Of a stretch of 64,000 nt of DNA, positions 24,068 through 37,300 are shown in pieces. Position numbers and translations under genes: made by a program. The DNA is taken from positions 67,559,964-67,623,963 of the forward strand of contig NW_022098076.1 in assembly GCF_002288925.2 (NCBI RefSeq). Reading direction: 5' to 3'. Positions within the stretch are counted from its first letter, which is position 1; each line of letters opens with the position of its first letter. This DNA is from Delphinapterus leucas. Taxonomy: Eukaryota; Chordata; Mammalia; Artiodactyla; Monodontidae. Under the pieces are notes generated by a model. The model ran no database searches, had not been told where the DNA came from, and worked only from the letters and a program-made list of their open reading frames with translations.

Positions 24068-27000
24068 GTAAGACTTATTCTTAAAGATCAGAGACCCTAC
24101 CTTCTTGATTCTCTGAAATTCTCTTGTTCAACTTTCATGCTGTGTCTTTGCAAGAAAGTGAAATATTAACAAGGAGGTAGCTTTATAATCATAGGTCACT
24201 GGAGTTAACTGCATAAGAAGAGAAAGCTAGAATTTTCACTTTAATCTTATTAATTATTGGCAACTGAAGATCAGAATTGAAAACTAAATGTTACAAGGAG
24301 GTCTCTTTTTAAAGAGAAGTTAGCATTCTTTTTTTTTTCCTTTCTTAATATATCTCAGTTTTCTTAAGTTCATAGAATGGACTTTTCTCTTTTAGGGGTT
24401 AATAGCCAAAAAATTTTTTTTTTTTGCGGTATGCGGACCTCTCACTGTTGTGGCCTCTCCCGTTGCGGAGCACAGGCTCCGGACACGCAGGCTCAGCAAC
24501 CATGGCTCATGGGTCCAGCCACTCCGCGGCATGTGGGATCTTCCCGGACCGGGGCACAAACCCGTGTCCCCTGCATCTGCAGGCGGACTCTCAACCACTG
24601 CGCCACCAGGGAAGCCCCCAAAAGATTTTAATTAAAGCAATGAAACTAAAGGACCAGCACATGGGAGGAAGGGTTCATATTTTTCAAAAATTGAAAGCTG
24701 TCAGCAGGCTTGTTGTTGACCTGTTAAGGTATACATTTAATGACACCAAGTGAAAAGATAATTTTAAAATGAGCTCTTTTTAAGTAATATATTTTTTACT
24801 TGTTAGAAGAATTAAAAAAAAAAAAAACATGGCCTACATCTTTTGCTTTATATTTAGCTGTATTGTTTGAAATGTGTTAGAAAGTAATCCCTCTAGTTGT
24901 AACGAATTTGGGGGTTAATAGTTTAATTAACTCAGTAGAAATTTTAATAGTATTAACTGACTTTTATTAACAGACATGTTGAAAGCTCTGTAAAACCTGT
25001 TAGTCCATTTTGAAGACAATAATTTTTTTTTTAAAGAAACCACAACAATCTTATTTTTTAGAATAGTTTTGGATTTATGGAAAAATTAGGAAAATAATAC
25101 AGGAAGTTTTCATATACCCCTACACCCAGTTTCCTGTGTTATTAACATCTTACATTGGTAGAGTACGTTTATTACAATTAATGAACTATTATTGATACAT
25201 TATTAGTAACTGAAGTAAGTATTTTATTCATATTTCTTCAGTTTTTACCTAATGTCCTTTTTCTTTTCCAGGATCCTGTCTAGGATATGTTACATTTAGC
25301 CATTAAATGACAGTAGTCTTTCTATTTAGCATATGTTTATTGAGCACCTACTATCCACTGGGCACTATTTTAATAGTACAAGGGATCTATCCCATAAATA
25401 AAGCAGAACAACAAAAAAATCACTGCCTTTGTGTAGAGCTTGCATTCTGTTTCCTTAAATATGCTCAAGAAATTTCTAATGAAAAGTAAAACAGGGACTT
25501 CCCTGGTGGTCCAGTGGTTAAGACTCTGTGATCCCAGTGCAGGGGGCCCGGGTTCGATTCCTGGTTAGGGAACTAGATCCCACATGTTGCAACTAAGACC
25601 CGGCTCAGCCAAATAAATATTAAAAAAAAAAAAAAAAAGTGAAACAAAGTGAAGGTCATATATACCAAGGATGTAATTTTGCCACCTTCTTTGAATTTCT
25701 CTCTCTTTTTTCTTTAAGAAAACCCTAATGTTTACTTAGGCATGTAATACAAGTACACATTCTTTCCTAAAAAATTCTCATCTATTTCCTTCTCTTTGCT
25801 GAACTCTGAGTCTTAGTTTTTCCAATAATTCCAAGCTTTTGTTCGCTGCAGAGAGAGGAGAAGGGGGTCAGGGAGAGCAACCATCTCTGAGTGGAAGTTG
25901 GACCAGCCCCCAGCTCCCTTCAAGGACACAATCTGTGAGATCACCTACACCTTATAAAAAACAGCTTAATGAGGAGCTTCAGCGGCGATCTTCAGTGTTA
26001 GGTATGACACTGTTCTCATTTCATTCCTCTCTGTGTATTAGACTTTTCCCATAGTCATTGTGTTTTGCAGGTTGTTTATTGACTTAACTTGTTTTCTATT
26101 TGGGATAGTCAGGTACTCTTGAGAATTAATGAAACTGTTACCTGGATAACTGTTGATACCTAAACAAGAGTTCTTAAACATTTCATTGAACTTTAGGCAA
26201 AGCAGAGCTTTCTTTGACTGTTTTTTGATTAATTACTTGCTTGGGTTTCAGCAGAGGACAGTTTGCGACACCCCCAGGAGAACACAGGTTAGTTTCAACT
26301 TTGTGACTGGCTGCTGCATCTGTTCTTGGGGTGGCCAGTGTAATGTGATGTGCATGCCTCTGGCTGCAGAAGTCTCTCAGTTCCATTAGCGGGCTGCCAC
26401 TTGCTCTTGGCCTTCTGTCCTTGTCGGGGTGCAAGCTGTCATTGTGGCTGGATAAGCTGAGCTCCTCTTGCCTGTTTGTTCTCCATCCTGGTCTGCTACG
26501 TGGTCATGTCCTTCATTTTCATGCTGTATTGGGATCAGCCTGAATCCACAGACTAGATAAAGTGAGTTGTTTTATGTTTTATTTCTGTTAGATTATTAAA
26601 CTCAGTGCAGTGGTTTGCCCAACTCAAGGTGGCAGGAGAAAGGCAATGAGAGGTGGCATAAGAGAGGGAAAGGGATGTAGCATTGGAAATCAGGTGTCCG
26701 TGAATGTCAGATCCTGCCTTGTCTGGCTAGTCTTCCCCATGAGGTCTTCGAGTGAAAAGCAGGCGGGCATAGGTAATGGTTGTTGGCAGAAGGATATTTT
26801 ATTGCTAGTTGAGACTTGGCTCAGAACCTTCTTCTGGTGGGTCAGAGGAGAAGGAGAAACCAAGCAGAAGAAGAGTTTCACGCTAAGGACTGGAGTGGAG
26901 CTGGCTGTATCACCTCTGTAGGTTTCCCAGGGCAAAGGGACTCAGCCTGCGTCATATCAGCTGTTTGGAAGGAAGAATCAGAAGGTAGGAAGAGAGAAAT

Positions 27001-30000
27001 GAGCTCTTTACTCCAAATGGATGGAAGGAAGAGACCATCCCCACTTTTAACCTTAAACTCTCCTTAGGTCTTGAACCTGGCCTGTGGCAACACTCCTATT
27101 TTTGTTAAGGGAGCTCTTTTGACTAAATCCTATACTGAGTCAAGCATAGGATTTATTTGTTTATAAAATTGAGGAGTTGTACTAGAGTCTAATCATTTAG
27201 GGGTTACAAACTGACAGCCTACCAAACCTTGGCTTGATGTTTTGATAAACTTGAATTTAAATATCACTAGGTGGAGCTTGTAATGTCTAGTTTGCTGCAA
27301 TCCCCACCATTCTTTACTGTCTTTTATCAAGTCCACTTGATTCTTTGATTTTGCCTTAGCTGCTAGAGGCATTTGAGTTTCACAAGCCTGGGACTGTTTT
27401 ACCCATCTTTTCCTACTAAAAGGCTGTGATTCCACAGTCTACTAGCTCTGTGACCTTGGGAAGTTATTTAATTTTCTAATATTCATTTTACAAGAGAAGC
27501 AACTAAGATGATTTGCTTGAGGACAGAGTGCTAGACCAGATTTTCTCTCATGTTTCTTTCATCTTCATCCATGATGAAACCATCATCTGTTGGTTCCAGG
27601 AACAGTCTTGCTCCTGCTTTTTCTGTGGATGATGCTGTTTTTACTTTCTCATACTCCTAAGTGGCTAAATGCAAGGGGCTTCACAACTAATTGTTGCCTG
27701 TGCTTGGGAGCACAGCCTTACTGTTCTAACAGCTTCATCTGTCTCCTTTTTCAATTTGTAAGTCATGGAGCGCTGGTTTATCACAGAGACTCAAGAACAA
27801 TTTGCTCATTCTAATACACATACATTTTTATTCTAGTAATAACAGTGAGGTATCTGCTGAAATTAAGATATTATTTATAGAAATAAAGTTTTCTAACATA
27901 GGTGCTGTTTAGATAATTATTTCCGTAATTAATATCTTGGAAAATTCTTCATCAATTTATACCAACTTCACATTTTTTTGTAATCTTTTCTTTCCCACTC
28001 AACCAAAACAAAGAACACCTAAATCTAATCTAGCAAACAAGTGAGTTTGGGAAGGATATAGAGAGAGCTATTTTCCATCTTGCTTTACCATAGGTTATTA
28101 GGGTAATGAGTTTAAGCTAATAAGGATGTTCATCCTTTTTGTCAAGCCACCTCTACTTCATCCTTAGTTTTAATAACTGCTGGAGCCAGGAATAGGTAGA
28201 AACTTCAGTTGTAATCTTGCTCTAAAATAAGGAAATGATACATGACAGCTTTGGTGGACACAAAGCTGGAACATGGGTGTGTTTTATTATTGAGAGGACT
28301 GGCTTCAGTATTGCTGTTTCAAGAGCAAGTGATCCCATCTAGTTTGGAACTGTAGGAGTAGGGAGGTGGCAGGGAAGGGTTGCATTGGGGTTCTAGCAAT
28401 TCTTTGGGGAAGAGAAGTCTGCTTGGACATCGGTGAAGGGAAGTTTGTGGATAAATTACCATCCTGGATGTTCTGAAGTCTGTCAGACTCTGGGGTTGGC
28501 TATTAAATTCCTTTCTGATGATCTACTCCACGAGCCTTTGGGTTTGTGGTCTGCAGACTGAACTGAACTGTTCAACCCTGTCGCTGACCTGTTTGACTGT
28601 AGAGACTGGGCTAGGTAACACACAGGGATTGATTTTCCTTCTGTTAAATTTCTCGCAGGAATTTCTAGCAGGACCGAAGGGCCCAAGAAATCATTAATGA
28701 ATTTTGGGCCATGTTAAGTGATGCTCCCATCCAGGCCTTAAAATCATCAGTGGTCACAGACAGTGTTTGTCTCAGGTAGCCCTCATTTGCTTGTGAAGCA
28801 GTGTTTCACATGGTAATAAGAAACACTTCCAACAGCCTCTTACCCTTATAAAGCCTAGTTTTAACTCTCAGTCTGTGTCACTGGCTGGGAGAATGTAAGT
28901 ATTGATATATGCTAAAAATAGGAGGAACTTTGCATTGATACTAGAGACTATTAAGGTAGTGTTTTTTGTTTTTTGTTTTGTAAATCTGACTCAGATACCA
29001 GAAGGAAGGCAGAACCTGCCTTTGGAGGTCATGACCCTCGTACAGCTGTTCAGCTCCGAAGCCTCAGCACAGTATTAAAACGCCTCAAGGAAATCATGGA
29101 GGGGAAGAGCCAGGTACTGTCTAGAGGCTTTAGAAGATTACTTATTAAGCACTTACCTGGGGACCATGTGGGACTCACTAAAAATGGTACAATGCCACTT
29201 GAAAGAAAGTTCAGTTAATACTAACTTCACCTGTGGACACCATATTTTTTACTTATAAGTTCCTAATTTTAGTTTATCAATTTTTTTCATTTTATGGATT
29301 GCGCTTTTTGTGTTCTGTTTAAGAAATGTTTTTCTAGCCCGGGGTAGTAAATATTCTCCCATGGTTTCTTTAAGAAGCTTTATTATTTGTGTGAAGTATA
29401 CGGATAAAGATTCACTTTTTTCCCCATGGATGTCCAGTTGGACCCAGTATCATTTTTAAAATTTTTAAAATTTATTTATTTATTTATTTATTTATTGGCT
29501 GCGCCACATGGCATGCGGGTTCTTAGTTCCTGGACCATGGATCAAACCCGTGCCCCCTGCAGCGGAAGCTCAGAGTCTTAACCACTGGACCACCGGGGAA
29601 ATCCCAGCACCATTTTTTTTTAAAGACAACCCTTCACTGACTGCATTACAGATCTTGTCAGAAATCCATTTATAAGTGTGAGGGTGAGTCCATATATGTC
29701 CAGGGCTCTCCTTTTTCTTCCACAGCTCCGTGTTTTCCTCCCACTAGTACTCTGTCTAAAATTACTGTAGCTTTGGAATAAATCGTAATGGCTGACATTA
29801 TACGTCCTTCAGTTTATTCTGCTTCAAGATTGTCTTGGTCATTTTGACCTTTTGCGTTCCCATATAAATTTTAGAAATAGCTTGTTAATTTCTGCAAAAG
29901 AAATTTTCTAGGATTTTGATTAGCATTGCATTTGCCATTGCATTTTAATAATCAATAGTTTCAAGAAGCCTTCACACATTTTTATTGTTACAGGATAGTG

Positions 30001-31310
30001 ACCTGAAGCAATATTGGATGCCAGATAGCCAGTGTAAAGAGTGCTATGACTGTAATGAGAAATTTACCACTTTTAGACGCAGACACCACTGCCGACTGTG
30101 TGGGCAGATTTTCTGCAGTCGTTGCTGCAATCAAGAAATCCCTGGAAAATTTATGGGTTATACAGGTAAATGAGCTGTATTGACAAGTTTACAATTTTTA
30201 AAGATCATAACAATAAGATAGTTATAATACAGGACCCATGTTAAGTCATTTTTAAATTTTGGACATCATGTGTGAATTATGGGGTACACAAATATGAGGG
30301 AGACATGGCTTTGCTTTTAAGGACCTTATAGTCAAATAATAAAGTAGATGGGGATATTCATGAATAACATGAGTAAAAGACAGTGTATCATAGATGCTAC
30401 CAAAAAACCATGGGACCGTTAATGTTTTTTTGTTGTTTTTTTTCTTTAAATTTTTTAAAAAATAAATTTATTTATTTATTTATTTTTGGCTATGTTGGGT
30501 CTTCGTTGCTGTGCGCGGGCTTTCTCTAGTTGCAGTGAGTGGGGGCTACTGTTTGTTGCGGTGCGCAGGCTTCTCATTGTCGTGGCTTCTCTTGTTGCGG
30601 AGCATGGGCTCTCGGCGCGCAGGCTTCAGTAGTTGTGGCACGTGGGCTCAGTAGTTGTGGCTCGTGGGCTCTAGAGCGCAAGCTCAGTAGTTGTGGCGCA
30701 CGGGCTTAGTTGCTCCATAGCATGTGGGATCTTCCTGGGCCAGGGCTCGAACCCGTGTCCTCTGCATTGACAGGCGGATTCTTAACCACTGCGCCACCAG
30801 GTAAGCCCCGTTAATGTTTATTAGACAAGTTGGTTGGAGTGATCACTAATTTATATTATTATGAGAGTTTTTGTTTTTGTTTTTTTTTTTTTTTGCGGTA
30901 CACGGGCCTCTCACTGCTGTGGCCTCTCCCGTTGCGGAGCACAGGCTCCGGACGCTCAGGCTCAGCGGCCATGGCTCACGGGCCCAGCCGCTCCGCGGCA
31001 TGTGGGATCTTCCCAGACCGGGGCACGAACCCATGTCCCCTGCATCGGCAGGTGGACTCTCAACCACTGCGCCACCAGGGAAGCCCTATGAGGGTTTTTA
31101 TTTTACAAAATACAGATATCCCTTGAGTTACATGACACTGTGCTTTAGCAAATTGCATTTACTCATATTCTTCCCTAAATTTTAGTAATACAGAGATTTA
31201 AAATTATTTGTTGAAGCAGAAAAAAACTAAACGGTGTGTGTAGTGATTAGGGCGTGGAAGTGGAAGGTGGGCAGAAGTTACCAAAAAGAGAACACTTCTT
31301 TTTTGTTAAA

Positions 31311-31356
<46 letters not shown>

Positions 31357-34300
31357 ATGTGTGTATATAATTAAAAAAATATATTTATTTATTTATGTTG
31401 GCTGCACCAGGTCTTTAGTTGCAGCATGTGGGAATCTTTTAGTTGCGGCATGTGGGATCTTTAGCTGTGGCATGTGAACTCTGAGTTGCAGCACGTGGAA
31501 TCTAGTTCCCTGACCAGGGATTGAATCCAGGCCCCCTGCATTGGGAGCACAGAGTCTTAGCCACTGAACTACCAGGGACTTCTGAGAACACTGTTAGTAT
31601 CTCTCTCATGTTATTTTTATTATCATGTAGATCTTCCTTTTGGCCTTACTCACTTAAAAAAAAAGATTTTTTTTTTTAACCTAAACTTCTTCAGAGTTCA
31701 GACCCCAGTTATCTTTCATCCAGATTATGGCTGCAGCTTTTAAAAGATTTTTTTACCTTTAGTTTTTCCCTATCTCGAATTCATTTTTCATACTCTAGTC
31801 AGTATCCTATTAAATGCTAATTTGATCATGTCAAATTCCCTTGCATAAAACCCTTTCAGAGTTCTCATTACCTATAGGGTAAAATCCTATCTTGTTAATA
31901 TGGTTGGTGTATGGATTCCCTAGGGCTTTCTTAACAAAATACCACAAACTGAATGGGTTAGGACAAACAGAAATTTGTTGTCTCACAGTTCTGGAGGCCA
32001 GAACTACCATAATAGCCCTCATTCCACCAGTCAGGAACAAATGTAGGGATTTGTCATTTGCTGAGTATGTTTATTCCAGTTATATATTCTAGAACTGAGG
32101 GATAACCACAAATGGGTTCGTGGACTCACTGAACCCACTGTAAGATGGACCTAAGCTGGAACTCTGTTGATCACCTGACCTCTGTAAGCCCCTGCTCTGA
32201 CTTGAAACCATAGTAACATTTTGTGCCTCTTGGAATTAGTGTTAATTCAGTGCCAAAGTCCAGTCATCTCCTAAACGTTTGACTATTACCTTTTTCTCAA
32301 TGCACTGTCACTCTGGTGAAAGGCTCTAGGTCCTTTGGGGAAGCCTTTTAGGAAGATAAACAGTATACATTTTTTGGCAGTGTAGTGGGGCCCTTCCTCA
32401 AGGTGACCCAGCCTCCCTTCATTCAAGGAATTCTGGGTCTGTAAATGGCTTAAGTCTGAGAATTGGTTGAGGGGTCATGACTCTTTTTGATTCAAGTTTG
32501 AGTTTTGTTCACTTGATCTAGAACTCTTTTTCTTATACAAATCCAGTAAGAGTTTAGAAGACTGCCCATTTACTTTTAGGAACACCATGATCAGATGTGT
32601 CATAGATCTCTGTATATGTTACACTATTCTGCTTACAGCTTTGACACTGATGTCTGTTCTGGTAACATGCCTACCTTGTCTTTGTCGATTAAATGCCACC
32701 ACTCTGCCCCTGCCAACCTGGGATCCAGTGGTCCCCAGTGCATTTAGATTTCCCAGTTTAGCACCAGCAGTTCCCACTATAATGGGTGACTGCAAAGATC
32801 TACAGGGATGCTGGGGCTCCCCTCACAAATTTTTTTTCTCATAGTCATGGTGAAAGGTATGTCCCCTGGATCCTCCTGGGGCAAGCGAGCAGATCTTACA
32901 TGGTAAATCTGCTCTTAACAGTCTCCCTAAGCTTTTGGATCCCTTCCTTTATAGCATTCCAGGGTAATTCTGGCATTTCAACTTCATTTAGTATAGGACA
33001 CTTTTGGTCCATGTTTTAGCCAACCAACCAATTAACCAGACTGTTAGAGCCCCTTTGAACACCTTGAGCTATAACATTAAATCCAGAATCTCTGCTTAGT
33101 GGGTCCATATCAATAGATCCAGTTTAATCTGACTTTATGTTCTTTCCAGTATTATTCTATACCCTTGGTAGCCATTCCCACACATATTCCCTGGATTTCT
33201 GTTTGTCTAAATTGGAAAAATCATGTAGTTCTTTTGGAGTGTAGTGTACTTCCTCATGGGTCACACTTTGTAACTCTCCTTTCAGGGGACCTGAGTCTTA
33301 TAGGCCTAGAAGCAAAGAGGGTAGTGGGAGTGGGTCCTGAGGAGAATAAGCAGGGTCTTGCAAGGCAGCTAACTCATGGGAGGCCATTGTGAATTTCTCA
33401 GGCAAAGCAGGGTTAATCTCAGACAGGGTGGAAAGGCTACTTCTACTTGCAAAGAAGACTAAGTAGAAGTTGGCAGTTCAGTGTTCCCAGCTTCCCCAAA
33501 TATCCCCTTCCAGTTTTCAGGATTTCATTCCTTTCTAATCAATGCCCTAACTTTAATAGACACACCGTAAGGTTAAGTGATTCAGTGTGTGTTGTGGTTC
33601 AGTCACTTGCATGATGAGACTCTTGGTTTGATTTTCAGCAATCTCAGTTCTGCAGCTGTATATGGTTCTTTCAGGGAAGACATAGACACTTTGAGGTACG
33701 TTGTACAGTTCTTGAGCTGGGAATCTGAATTCCTGATGTCATTCTTTTCCCTTTTTGTCCAGTGCAATTAGGAGCAGCTAATCTCATACTCATTAGTTTG
33801 ACAAAAATGCTCTAAGATGTGCAGTACATGGTAAGTCAGGTCTTTGCCTCTTATAAGTATTTGATTAGGAGTATCCATAGGTGATACTTACGTGACTCTG
33901 TTGCCCCATCACACCGTGGACTATCAGCATTCTCTTTACTACTGGGAATAGAGTCCTTATTGCCTTTAAATCTACTTAGAGAACCAATTCCAGAAACCCA
34001 AAAACCAATTCAGAAAATTCAACCTTAAGATTTTGTTGCTCTAGAACTTCTCTTGGTACCAAAATTTGTATTAGGGTTCTCCAGAGAAACAGAACTAATA
34101 GGGTATTTACGCCCCTCCCTGCCACCCGCCCAGCACACACACATTTATATAGAAAGAAAGATTTATTTTAAGGAACTGGCTCAAGTGATTAAGGGAGCTG
34201 GCAAGTCTGAAATTCTTAGGATAGGACAGCGGGCTGGAAACTCAGGCAGAATTTCTGTCTTAAAGACTCTAGACAGGGCTTCCCTGGTGGCGCAGTGGTT

Positions 34301-37300
34301 AAGAATCCTCTTGCCAATTCAGGGGACACGGGTTCGATCCCTGGTCTGGGAAGGTCCCACATGCCATGGAGCAACTAAGCCCGTGCACCACAACTACTGA
34401 GCCTGCGCTCTAGAGCCTGCGAGCCACAGCTACTGAAGCCCATGTGCCTAGAGCCCGTGCTCCGCAACAAGAGAAGCCACCACAACGAGAAGCCCGTGCA
34501 CCGCAACAAAGAGTAGCCCCTGCTCGCCACAACTAGAGAAAGCCCGTGCACAGCAACGAAGACCCAACGCAGCCAAAAATAATAAATAAGACTTGAGACA
34601 GAATTTTTTCCTTTTTTTAAGAATCCTCAGTCTTTGATCATAAGGCCTTCAAATGATTGGATGAGATCCATCCACATTATGGAGAGTAATCTGGTTAAAG
34701 TCAACAGATGGTAAATATTAATCATGTCTTAAAAAAAAAAACCTTCACAGTAACAACTAGACCATTGTTGGACCAAATAATCAGCCTTGCCAAGTTGACA
34801 CATAAAATTAACCGTTGCAGATGGGACAATGAATTCTGGGCACAATTGTATATCCAGGCTGCGAATAAATACCTAGAATACCTAGGCACATAGAAACAGA
34901 TCAATGAATGTTAAGTTATAGTGGTGTAGCAGTGCTATCTCTGTATCTGCTGTGCAACTTTCTGATTATATGTGTCTCCTGTCCCCAGTTCTTTGATGGC
35001 AGGGCTGTGTCTCATCGACCTTTTTACCACATCCTTTAATTTAGGCATGCGCTCAGTAGGCCCTTGCTGGTGAGGATTCTTCAGGAAATGAGAACTTTTC
35101 TGGTCTGGGTTGGCTCCCTTTATTGATCTGATCATTTTCATTCTAACAGCTGAACGACGAAGGGAGATTTCCTTTACAGTGTAAGAACCAAGCCTTTGTT
35201 ATGTCAACTTAAGAACCTTTCTGCAGGAAGTAATTTCATCTCCTTACTACAATTCTACTTTGGTCAGCTGGTGGTAGTATGTCCTAGCACTCTCATTTAT
35301 CCTGGACTGGAATTCAATTTTTTTGGGGGGGCTCTTGATTAGAGATATCGTTCTTTAGATTCATCTGTTGAATCATGGTGTTAAAAATGAGTAACACAAC
35401 AAGTGATATTTAACTTTGCTTAAAATACATGCATAATTTAATAAAGCTGAGTACTATGTAATAGTTTTCTTAAAATGAAAAATAAAAGACCCTTTATTGT
35501 ACTTGGTAGTAATTATGGTAAAAACACAGTACAGTTGACTTTCAGAAGTCTTTTGTTCATGTCACTTCAGTTCTCTAATGTTAATGGTAAAAAGAATTAC
35601 AGTAGAATTGTTACGTAACATGTTATTAGTAAAGTTTAATTATCTCCTTTTTTAGTACACTAAATTGTTATAGAATCACACAAAAAATTGTAACAGAAAA
35701 AGGGTAGAAATGAAAACTTACATTTGGGCAGGACTGCATCCTGAAAAAAGATGCATTTAAAATTATTAAATAGCCTTATTGTTTGTCTTCCCAAGAATAT
35801 TTCATTTCCACCCTTACTTTCACTATAAGAATTTCCTTTATACTTCCCCCCCTATATTTCATATTGCTTGTAAGCCAATTTTGTTAGTTTGTTTTTAAAA
35901 CTGTGCCCCCTTGTGGAGACCACTCTTCATGGCTTCATATAGATAGCTAAATAACATTTTCCTCCTTACTTGTTATTCAGGGAAAAAGTGTTACTTCTAT
36001 TTGTATTGGTTTATATACTCAATTAAAAAAATTTTTTTTCTTGAACATTCTGTCTCTGATAGATCCCTTACTTCATTTTTAGAACCTTGAGGAATATTCT
36101 TTTAGCAGAGTTTTCTAGTACCTTGAGTCATATTTTCTTGTTATAAATATTTGAGGTAATTTGGATACCTTGATGGATTTTGCATAATGATGGTTTTTAA
36201 AATATATAACATAGCTAACAAAGTTACTTTACTTTTAAAAGATGTCTTTTTTGGTAGTCTTTACTTGAGGATGGTTCCTGTTATTAGATTAACTAGTAAC
36301 CCAAGGGTTTAATGTGTTCTGGTAAGTAATATGTTAGTTATCTTTTACTTAATTTTCTTTTTTTTTTTCCTCCTAGGGGACCTCCGAGCCTGTACATACT
36401 GTAGAAAAATAGCCTTAAGTTATGCTCATTCCACAGACAGTAATTCCATTGGTGAAGACTTGAATGCTCTTTCAGATTCTGCTTCCTCTGTGTCTGTACT
36501 TGATCCGAGTGAACCCCGAACACCTGTAGGGAGTAGAAAAGCCAGCCGCAACATATTTTTAGAGGATGATTTTGCCTGGCAAAGGTACTGTCACTTACAT
36601 GTAATTTTATTTATATTTGATAAATACTGATAGTCTTGTGACCTAAGGGTGCTTTAAATTAACATTTAACTTCTTTGAATTGTTTCCTGGAAATACACCA
36701 TTTTCTCCTTTTTTCTCAGCTTGCCTTAGGAAGGATCACAGAAGATGTTTGTGGATAGTGATAATGTTGACTAATTAGAATGTTAGCTCCACAAGAGGAG
36801 AGACTTTTTCTTGTTTGCTCTTCTACACCTGGCACCAAGAACAGTGTGTGGCGTATATATGATCCTGATAATATTTGTTTAATAAACAACAGAAGTTATT
36901 TCCATTAATAATTTCTAACGTAGCCTTCTTTGAGAAGGAGGATGCTCATAAGATTTGTGTTCATAATATTTGCAAATGAAATTAGATTTTTTTCCTTCCT
37001 GAGGAACATTTCATCTTTTCTTGTATGTCTAAATATGCTACACTGTCTGGTTGTGGAGGATGTTACTCTTTCTTTACCTGGAGCTGTTTGAATTAGAATC
37101 CTAGATTCATCAGTTTCTGGTTGTTTTTCGTTAGCTAAATAATTTTCTCATGCATTGTACCAAATATGGCCACATCAAAGTGCTTGAAGTTTTAAGTAGC
37201 ATCTTTCTGTTATTTTCTCAGTTACCTCTTAATGGAGTGAGGAATTAATAGGTAACCAATGAATTTAGACAAAAGTAAAAAATGAATGAATTATACCTAC

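Larger units (their letters stand above)
24068..25851 (+). other. PIKFYVE: PIKFYVE intron 2
   Basis: It contains a CHR SINE (24419-24617), an old L1 fragment (~25046-25320) and a short tRNA-type SINE (25494-25636). The rest is unassigned. Confidence 0.85.
29114..29993 (+). other. PIKFYVE: PIKFYVE intron 4
   Basis: Almost entirely an L1 remnant split by a SINE (see 29275-29960). Only ~35 bp of other sequence precede exon 5. Confidence 0.8.
30166..36376 (+). other. PIKFYVE: PIKFYVE intron 5
   Basis: A cluster of three minus-strand SINEs (30428-31583) is followed by an ERVL/MaLR-like remnant (31900-34820) that hosts a plus-strand SINE. 34900-36376 has an L2-like fragment near 34960-35080 and otherwise nothing I can name. 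Confidence 0.8.

Noticed and set aside
25839..26054. Open frame extending exon 3 past 26001 into the intron
   Set aside because: A GTATGA donor at 26002 and the phase match to exon 4 show splicing; the extension is read-through.
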